Positions 1 through 7,650 of a stretch of DNA of 13,885 bases are shown here, in pieces. Origin of the DNA: Chloromonas sp. AAM2 (taxonomy: Eukaryota > Chlorophyta > Chlorophyceae > Chlamydomonadales > Chlamydomonadaceae). The stretch covers positions 1 through 13,885 of the forward strand of contig QAXH01005793.1 in NCBI GenBank assembly GCA_004335635.1, written 5' to 3'. The position numbers and the translations under genes are program-made. Positions within the stretch are counted from its first letter, which is position 1, and the number at the start of each line of letters is the position of its first letter. Below the pieces are notes generated by a model. That model was given only the letters and a program-made list of their open reading frames with translations, searched no databases and was not told the origin of the DNA.

Positions 1-128
1 GCACACCAGCGGCCCATGCAGCACACCAGCGGCCCATGCAGCACACCAGTGGCCCAGCGGCCCATGCAGCACACCAGCGGCCCATGCAGCACACCGGCGG
101 CCCATGCAGCACACCAGCGGCCCATGCA
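1..128. repeat. 20-bp minisatellite (GCACACCAGCGGCCCATGCA)
   Basis: Five near-exact copies of a 20-bp unit occur at 1-20, 21-40, 69-88, 89-108 and 109-128. A 28-bp variant unit at 41-68 contains an internal duplication of the AGYGGCCC segment. The array is cut by the window start, so its true length is unknown. It lies upstream of the first visible helicase exon, probably in an intron of that gene. Open frames through it simply repeat a short peptide and are not taken as coding. Confidence 0.9.
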
Positions 129-289
129 CCATAGTGGCCTGGAACGTGCAGTCCCTGCCGTACAATTGTCAGCAAATTGTCTGTGTTTGATGCGGAGACT
201 AAACAGTATCCAGCTGAGTCTCTGCTGCCGTTAGGTGTCTGTTCAATGGCTCATGGCAGCCGTGTCTGTGTTGACCACTCGCCCTCTTT

Positions 290-395
290 CCATGCTGCTG
301 TCCAGGCTCCAGGTGGCGGCTGTCCCATGCTGCTGTCCAGCCTCCCATGTTGCTGTTCCATGTTGCTGTCCAGGCTCCAGGTGGCGGCCCTGCAG
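290..395. repeat. Degenerate minisatellite abutting a splice acceptor
   Basis: Four units begin with CCATGYTGCTGT, at 290, 325, 345 and 358. The first and last continue with CCAGGCTCCAGGTGGCGG, while the middle two are shortened. The last unit runs directly into CCCTGCAG, the acceptor (AG at 394-395) of the first visible helicase exon. The intron end therefore appears to consist of repeat sequence. Confidence 0.75.
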
Positions 396-3300
396 GCCTG
401 GCCTCGCACTGCCGTGTGCTCGTGGCGGCCAACACCAACGTGGCAGTGGATAGAGTGCTGCTGGCCTTGCAGGTGCGCCAAGGTTGAGAATCGTTTAGCG
501 AGTTGGGTCAGGTTAACGCTAGAGGTAGGTTTAGGACTGATGACGCCACGCTCGCCAATACTTAGGCCTCGTTTGGCTGAGCGGGTTTATGCCTGTGTCT
601 GTTGGGCTCTGTTCAGTGTTGTGCACACACACTGTCACCCCTGCCAGTTGTTCTCCCTGCTCGCAGGAGCGAGGCTTCACTTCCTTCCTGCGTGTAGGCT
701 CCCTTCCGCGCATTGCCCGCGCGATCCTGCCGCGGTCGCTGCATGCGGCGGACGACTCGCGGGACGCGGCGGCACAGCTCAAGGGCATGATGGCATCGGA
801 GCAGTGCGAGCTGCAGAAGAAACTGCTGCAGTGAGTCGCATCGCTGGTTCTCCTGCACTGGGCTCTGGGAGGCTCGCAATGACGAATTGCGCCCAGCTGC
901 GTGGCATGCGGCCGGGGCGCTGGTGCGGCTGCGACAAGATCTGCGGTTTCAATTTCCTTCATGCATTCTGTGATGTATGAGATGTGGTGTGATGTCTAAG
1001 GGACACAGATGAGCGTGTCAAATAGGATAAGTGGGTTGCTCAGTAGGGTCGCTGCTTGTGACCTATCAGGCAACGGTCGGGCCTGTGTTCGGTCCAGGCC
1101 AGGCAAGGGTCCTGACATCGACTTTGTTCCCATCTTTCTTCGCAGGGCTGAGCTGTCTGACATCAAGCATTCATCATAACCACAACACATACCTAAACAT
1201 GCGTCTCATGTGCCTCATATGGGACATGACTTTCATGTGCCTCATGTGCCTCACGTGCCTCACGTGCCTCACCTGCCTCTTGCGCCTCATGTGCCTTGTG
1301 TTCGTCCCCAGGGCTGAATTGGCTGCCGTCCAGGCGGGCGCGGAGCGTCAGCGCAAGAAGGCACTTGCCACGACACCGGTGGTGGGAACCACCTGTGCAG
1401 CGCTGCTGCAAGTAAGTGAAGGCACGACATTCACGATTCAGGTCATGCAGTAGGGCTTCGCTTTCCTTGTGTTTGGCGCACAGTGCTGCACTAGGGTACA
1501 AAATCATGGTACAGCACTGTGTGGTGGGCTGGTTGCGGCTTAATAAAAGGCCTGGTTTCGCCGGCGAATTCCATGTTTGAATCTTATTTTCAGACTTCAA
1601 CCAGGGGTCAGTACGGTAGCTTTGTTCTCCACACATAGGACTGGACGGGCTGGGCACTGCCCTGCGCATGCTCTGAAGGGAAGCAGAGCAGGAGACCAAA
1701 CAAAACAAATGAAGCAGAAACTAGAGGATACAAGGAGGCAATTGAATCAGCTACCAATGGGCAGACCAATTGCTCCCTTGCCTTTGACGTGGCCTAAAGT
1801 GCAATTGCAAATTTGCTGATTTGTTGCTCTGCCGTGCTCCAGTCCGAGCTGTGGCAACAGGCTGGGGAGTTCCCCATTGTGGTATTGGACGAGTGCAGCC
1901 AGATGACTGAACCTAGCTCCCTTGTACCACTCATCAAGGCCAAGGCAAGGTACGGGTGAAGAGGTTAAAGGGCATGATCACCAGGTGGACTTGCCCAAGA
2001 CTTGGCGACCAGACTTGCGTGCCTGCTCCTGTGCATGCTCTGGATCATCCTTGACTCCATCGTTGGTGCAGTTCGAGCTGCTTTCGCAGGTTCTATGTTG
2101 TCGCTGCTCTTGTTGTCCGTGCCTCTTTGCGTGCATGACAATTTCATCCGTTGGCACGATTCAATCATTGTGGTGGTGGCCTTGCGTTTCGTTTTCGCCC
2201 TTCCTTGCGGTTTGCATAACAGTCTCAGGCTTATGGCACTGCTGGTGCAGTTTCCTGATCGCCGCTGGCGACCCCATGCAGCTACCCCCCGTCATCGCCT
2301 CCCCGTCCCACCTGACACAACACCCCGACTGCACACAAGGGCGCATTAACAGCGAGTCTTCGCTTGAATCGAGCAGCCAAGCGACCGCTCCATTTAGAGA
2401 AGGCCGTGGGCAGGGGGGCGAGGGGGCCGGGTCGTCGGGTCTGCTGCGTCCGCTGTTCGTGCGCTTGCAGCACCTCGGCCACTCGGCACACCTACTGCGC
2501 ACACAGGTGGGCACAGCAGCGGTCAGAGAGGTGCTTATGCATACACATGCCACCTTGCTGTCAGCCGCAGTTTGTTGGTGCTGTAATCTAGTACTGACCT
2601 GTATTTAGCAGGGCTGGAAAACCATGCTACAAACGGACCGATGAGTGCTTGACACACGCCCTCGTATTCCTTGTGCTGTTCGAGCCCTGCCTGCCCTTGT
2701 TTTGAGTACCCCTCAGCCTCTCTTGGATCACTGTGATGTATACACATGAACATTCATACGCAGCTTTGCAGTGTGGACCCTTGATCTAGCACTAGCTCGT
2801 TGGTGTATGTGCACCCACAAAACATCGTCAGTTTGAACCAGTATATTACTCAGGCATGTGTTTGTCCTTGTGTTCGCAGTACCGCTGCCACCCGTCCATA
2901 TCCCTGGTGCCCAATGAGCAGTTCTACAGCGGCGCACTGCTCGATGGCTGCACAGCAGCAGGACGCAGGGCCGTGGTTCGCACCTGCAACCAACAAACCG
3001 CCAACCAACCAGCTACCCAACCAACTAACCGACCAACCAACACCGGCAATGTCAGTGCTGGTGGTGGTGCGAGGACAATGGCAGGAGGCAAGAAAGTGAC
3101 ACCAACCAGCCTGGGCAGCAGTGGTGATGACAAGAATGTTCATGGTGATGGTGATGGTGGTAACGGTGGTGGTGCTGGCAATGATGGTGGTGGTGGTTTG
3201 GCTGCGCTTTGCTTTTGCAACGTGATAGGCGGTGTGGCTCAAATGGACCCGCGCACGCACAGCAGCTTTAATGTGGTGGAGGTGAGCAAGGGGATTGGAC

Positions 3301-5907
3301 CTGCCTGTGTTTCTGTTGCCGTGCATCTGCTTTCATTTCGGAGATGAGACCTGGTTGGGCTTCTGCTGCCCTGAAGCTAAGCTAATTTGGATCTGCTTCT
3401 GGGCATGTTCTGATTCAGGCTGTTGCTCGGGGTAGGCCAGGGTGGCCCACATCCCGTCCCGCCTCCTTTGACGCTACCCATGATACTAAATACCAACAGT
3501 ATCCTGTCAACCGGTCACACAACCTGCTAATCACATGCTTGCGCCACATGGATCCCTCACAGTACATCTGCATGCATGTCCTGCCTTGTCGGTCCCCAGG
3601 CGCACCATGTGTGTCAGCTTGTGTCGGCGCTCCAGGCATGTGGAACGGAACCGCAGGACATCGGGGTCATTTGCATGTACAAGGCACAGGTAATAATACC
3701 GTGAATGCCCGGCCAGAAGTTGCATCTCTCTGAAAAGTTGCATCTGCTGCTTTGCTGCTAGGTTGCCTGGCACCAGCCTGACTGTTGTCTGATGCACTTT
3801 GGCCCGTCAATCGCTGCTAGGTTGCGTTGCTTGTTCGCAGATCATCATAGATCATATCATCATGGATCATATCATCATAGATCATATCAGTCCATCTGTG
3901 CCCCTGGGCAAGTATCATTGATGCCTGTAATGCATCTCCTTGTTGTGCGCACTTGGCTGGCCACGCCGAACATGCATTCATTAGCACATCAATAACATAT
4001 TCATTGACACTATCAAGTTGCCTTGTCCTGACAGTTATGACCCTGGTCGCGGTTTCTGGACAGGGAATTGAGTAGATGATGTGAATGGTGGCTGTGTGAC
4101 TACTGTCCAGATGTGCCCCAAAGTTGGCTGGGCCACGAACTCGCTGGTGTTGCAGTTGATCGTCTGTACCTTTGACTTTGTCCTGCAGTAAACGCAGTTG
4201 CTGTTGTGGTCGTGACGAGAAGCTTCCCATGCAATGGCATTGTATTGGCGTCTGCTGCTCTGCTGCTAGACCGACTTAGGGTTGCTTTCTGTTCTTATTA
4301 CCTTTTATTGTTTGCGTTTGGGGTTCAATCCTCATGCGGCTGTCCTGACATTGCCTGGCTGCAGGTTGACAAGATCACTTCCCTTCTGAGTTCAGCCCTC
4401 ACCAGTCCATCGGAGCCCGTGGATCCAGCACCATGCGGCGCGGAAGGGCAGCCCTGCCCTAGGCCCAGCGGAGGAGGGGCATCAGGCGCAGCTGCATTAG
4501 GAGGCGGGTCCAGGGCGCCCAGGCAGTCCAAGGCGGTGCAGGTGGCGACTGTGGACTCATTCCAGGTCAGTTGCCGATCGTTTGTCCCGTATCGCGTAGG
4601 TCGTGTGTACATAGGGTTGGGCCAGCCATACAAAAAGAAATGTACACAAGCATCGGACAAGACACAGCGACGCGACATAAGGACGCCAGACGCAACAGGC
4701 GGCGCAACACGAGGCTACGTTTTGCTTTTCACTATATCGCTTGTTATGTATGGTGCTCGTTGCCGCAATCTGAATTATCCCTCATGTTGCATTCCAGGGC
4801 GCTGAAAAGGAAATTATCATCTTCGCCACCACCGTCACTCGCACGGGGCGTCCCGGGGGCGGTTTTGCCGGCGATCCGACGCGCCTCAACGTGGCGCTGA
4901 CCCGGGCGCGGCGACATCTGATCGTCATGGGCTGCTCGCAAACCTTGGCCTCTATCGCGCCCGCCTACTCACGCATACTCGCACTCTGTAAGCGCGCGAG
5001 CCGGGAGGCGCAATTGCACATGCATGGCAACGGCGATGGTGGCGCTAATGCGAGCTACATGCAAGAAGTGGTGGCAGGCGGGATGGGAACGGCAGGGACA
5101 GCAGGCAGCCTTGAACTGTCACCACATGGTCATGGTCGGGATGGTAAGAAACTTGGTGGCAGTGGTGTGGCGTCAAAACTGTCTGCAGCATACTTTCAGT
5201 CTCCAGGGCTGTTGCTTCAGCTGTTGGGATGGACTGGGCCAGGAAGCGAGCTGCCTGGGGCAAGTAATCCCAATCCTACCGTGTCTAGAGAAGGTGGTGG
5301 TGGTGGTGGTGGTGGGACTCCACGTGGGCAAGCGGAGCAGCAAAGACAACACCTGCAGCACCAGCAGCACCAACAGCACAACCTGCAGCAGCAGCGGCCG
5401 CCGCCACAACAGCAGCCACACCAGCAACACCAGCACCAGTGGCAACCGCACGAGCCATGGAACCATGGAATGCAGCACCAGCAGCAGGAGCAGAAGCCTC
5501 TGCTACGTACTCGTGATCAGCAGGAACGGGGCCAGCAGCAACAACCTCTGCACCACCAGCTTCAACAACATCAACACCAGCAACAGCAACAGCAACAACC
5601 GCAACAGCAACAGCATGGCATGCAGAACTGGGATGGTGCCGACAACTGTCACACCGTCCCTTCATGGGGTGCAGGGGCTGTTCAGCTGCAGCATGGCACG
5701 CGGCATGGCACAGCTGCAGTCCAGAAGCAGCCCATGATTGGTCAACAGGCAACGCTGGGCCAACAGGCATTGCTGGGTCATCAGCCCATGATTGGTCAAC
5801 AGGCAACGCTGGGCCAACAGGCAATGATGGGTCAGCATCCTGTGATGGATCAACAGGCCGTGATAGCCGCAGATGATAACAATCTCAGTGAGGAGGAGCC
5901 TTGGTGA
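396..5907 (+). CDS. ZGRF1: ZGRF1-like superfamily 1 (UPF1-type) DNA helicase, 5'-truncated by the window
   Basis: Nine exons join in one frame: 396-472, 667-830, 1312-1411, 1843-1949, 2251-2506, 2880-3281, 3600-3689, 4365-4565 and 4798-5907. All introns are GT-AG and all phases agree, giving 834 residues before the TGA. Visible motifs, numbered from codon 398, are Ia (VLVAANTNVAVD, residues 7-18), then RGFTSFLRVGS, then II (DECSQ, 129-133), III (GDPMQLPP, 155-162), IV (YRCHP, 235-239), V (VATVDSFQGAEKE, 458-470) and VI (LNVALTRARRHL, 495-506). This order and wording fit the C-terminal helicase of ZGRF1, a 5'-3' DNA helicase linked in animals to crosslink repair and RAD51-dependent recombination. 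That role is inferred here. The Walker A motif, any GRF zinc finger and the start codon are not in the window. Low-complexity insertions lie at about 165-205, 275-335 and 410-450. The last exon adds a Q/H-rich tail absent from animal ZGRF1. Senataxin or another UPF1-like helicase is a weaker alternative. Confidence 0.85.
1232..1303. repeat. 9-bp tandem repeat (CTCATGTGC) before an intron acceptor
   Basis: Eight consecutive 9-mers, 1232-1303, follow the consensus CTCAYGTGC: TTCATGTGC, CTCATGTGC, CTCACGTGC twice, CTCACCTGC, CTCTTGCGC, CTCATGTGC and CTTGTGTTC. The array ends seven bases before the acceptor AG at 1310-1311 of the exon at 1312. It supplies the region where a branch point and pyrimidine tract are expected. 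Confidence 0.85.
2983..3204 (+). repeat. In-frame microsatellite-derived insertion in the helicase core
   Basis: Inside the exon at 2880-3281, a degenerate CCAA/CAAC repeat (about 2983-3042) encodes an N/Q/P/T-rich stretch. It is followed at about 3120-3200 by GGTGAT/GGTGGT triplets encoding a G/D/N-rich stretch. The insertion sits between the YRCHP segment and the conserved LCFCNV segment, where animal ZGRF1 has only a short loop. The frame stays open on both sides, so it is read as a coding insertion, although an unrecognised intron could hide part of it. Confidence 0.6.
3843..3887. repeat. 15-bp tandem repeat (CATCATAGATCATAT)
   Basis: Three perfectly spaced 15-bp units occur at 3843-3857, 3858-3872 and 3873-3887, with one A/G difference in the middle copy. 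The array lies inside the 675-bp intron between the helicase exons ending at 3689 and starting at 4365. It immediately follows an acceptor-like sequence (TTGTTCGCAG, ending 3840). Confidence 0.85.
5338..5625 (+). repeat. CAG/CAC-rich coding repeat (Q/H-rich tail)
   Basis: An imperfect run of CAG, CAA and CAC codons in the last helicase exon encodes a Q/H-rich disordered stretch, about residues 646-741 of the visible protein. It is preceded by a GGT run (about 5292-5314) encoding seven glycines. Trinucleotide composition causes long spurious open frames on the opposite strand. Confidence 0.8.
5731..5856 (+). repeat. 18-bp coding repeat, seven hexapeptides
   Basis: Seven in-frame 18-bp units encode PMIGQQ, ATLGQQ, ALLGHQ, PMIGQQ, ATLGQQ, AMMGQH and PVMDQQ. 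A higher-order 54-bp duplication is visible because units 1-2 and 4-5 are identical in peptide. The array precedes an acidic C-terminus (LSEEEPW) and the stop codon of the helicase. Confidence 0.85.
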
Positions 5908-6779
5908 AGCGAGCCAACCAGATAACGCAAAAAGTGCACGGAACTTGTGCCAGCATACACACGTCGGATGCCATAATCAGCAGTGATTGTCTTCTGATCG
6001 CACCGTGTGTTGGATGGTGCTAGTAGATGCACCAGACCATTCACTGCGGGGTCTGAGTTTGAGCACCTGACCAGCATTGAACTGCTTGCCTCGGTATCTA
6101 AGTGGTTGGCCTGCGCCATAACTGTGCAAGCACTGTCGATTCATTTGTCCAGGCCTCTATCCGTGAATGATGGCCTGTGAATGCTTGGTTTGACTCCTTG
6201 AGCTGCACTATGCATGCGTCTGTGTCATAGCTAGGCAGCAGTTTGTTAGCAACAGCTGAAACGTTTGAATAGCACTACTACAGTCTGTTTACCAGACATG
6301 GTTGTTCTCCTGCACCCTACTGCATCACTAGTAAGATCACTGCAGACTTGTAGGACAGAGCAAGAAGCCCACGTGCAGCGGGCGAAATTCATGCACTGAC
6401 AGGACATGATTAGGCCAACGCATAGAGGACGCTAGCAAGCCATGCATAGGATCCTAGTATAGAGTGTACACTATTTCCATGTTCTGGATCATCAGTGCCG
6501 TGGTCCAACATCTGCCCATCGGCATTTGCCTTGCAGCACACATATCCCATAGCGCATGTTGGTATACAACTCAATTGCTGGCCTGCTCATCCAAGGATGC
6601 ATCATTCTCCATGCTTGTTCACCCAATGTCTCCATCTGAATCGACTCTTCCACGCAACTTGTTCTCAGAATGCCTTGGGTTAAGTGAAGCGCTTTGAGGC
6701 ATGCTTCGGGCTCGTGAAAGTATTCCGCTGAGCAGTTGGGAAGCGCATTCCAGATGATGCGCACGCACACAGACACAGC

Positions 6780-6784
6780 TGTAA
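6780..6784 (+). promoter_or_regulatory. Candidate polyadenylation signal TGTAA for the helicase gene
   Basis: TGTAA is the usual polyadenylation motif of volvocine green algae. This is the first copy on the + strand after the helicase stop, implying a 3' untranslated region of about 870 bases. A 5-mer occurs often by chance, so the call is weak. Confidence 0.3.
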
Positions 6785-7591
6785 GTACGCAGACACACAT
6801 GCACATTTAAAAAAAGAACTTTGCCAGTTCTGGGACAGTTTCTGTGTGGAAAAGTTTCTGTGGAACTAGTATTTTCAGGATTTTGCCTACACTAAGTTTT
6901 TATGGTGGATGAAAGTGTTCAATTTGTGGTGTTGGGTTAGTGACATCTGCCACTGTGTTGCTGATGCTGGTGTGGCCGACCTGGCACACTCAAATCCACA
7001 CTTTGAGATTGAAGTATTGTCATGTCAAAAGCAGACCAGTGCACACAGGCCAGTGCAGTAAACCGCCTGGCTACTCGGCGACCAGGGAAAGTTTTAAGCG
7101 TATAAGTTTGCTTGCCTGCAGCACACCATCTATCAACAAGTCAACACGCGAATTGACATTTATGCACCACTTCTACACAGATTCGGGCCCAGCTCTCAAA
7201 CCACCATGCAAACTTTGTGAGCATGGCCTGCTGACGTTCACTTTCGGTACGTGCATCAGTTCTGGCCTTCAGATTCTCAGCAGAGCTTAACACAGCAGCC
7301 AAGGAAAAAAAATGTAGAATGTAGTAATGTCGGAAGAATTGCGTACTGCCCTGTACGATGCCCTGAACAGCTTACATGGTACGGAACATGTTGAGGAACC
7401 AATGGTGGGGCACCAGTGTAATGTCATCACGATTTTCAAAGGGGTCACGAATAGTTACGGGTGTGAACACCAGTTTCAGCAAGCAAGCAACAGCCGTAAA
7501 GTTGCTGCAATCTCAAGCTAACAGAGAGTCAGCACCTGTGAAGTCAGATGCAAACACCAGGCGTACCAGGGTGCCAGAATTGTCTACCGAG

Positions 7592-7596
7592 TTACA
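7592..7596 (-). promoter_or_regulatory. Candidate polyadenylation signal TGTAA for the minus-strand gene
   Basis: TTACA on the + strand reads TGTAA on the minus strand, about 55 bases beyond the minus-strand stop codon (TAG at 7651-7653). A second copy lies at 7372-7376. The use of either depends on the organism being a volvocine-type alga. Confidence 0.3.
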
Positions 7597-7650
7597 TGCG
7601 TTACCACCATGAGGACCATAACCTGTTCCCGTTCATGTGTTGGTACAGTG

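Larger units (their letters stand above)
5908..7650. other. Gene-free interval between convergent genes (3' flanks)
   Basis: No conserved exon is recognisable on either strand across this 1.7-kb stretch. It lies after the helicase stop and beyond the stop of the minus-strand gene, so it should hold both 3' untranslated regions. It is visibly more AT-rich than its flanks, including a short A run near 6810. Short open frames (for example 6940-7290 on the + strand) have no domain, repeat or codon pattern that supports them. Confidence 0.6.

Noticed and set aside
1..128. CRISPR-like array
   Set aside because: The 20-bp units are directly adjacent with no unique spacers, so it is a minisatellite.
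177..980. + strand open frame of 267 codons near the window start
   Set aside because: It crosses minisatellite DNA and the conserved helicase exons in the wrong frame. The helicase motifs read in other frames with proper splice sites.
4260..4345. tRNA-like GGTTCAATCC box
   Set aside because: The T-loop-like word at about 4320-4329 has no matching acceptor stem, D-arm or anticodon arm and lies in an intron.
5285..5824. Minus-strand open frame of about 180 codons opposite the helicase tail
   Set aside because: Its A/V/G- and H-rich composition is the complement of CAG and 18-bp repeats that are in frame on the + strand, so it is a shadow.
6940..7290. + strand open frame of 116 codons in the intergenic interval
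   Set aside because: No family resemblance, no splice context and ordinary codon content. More likely 3' flank.
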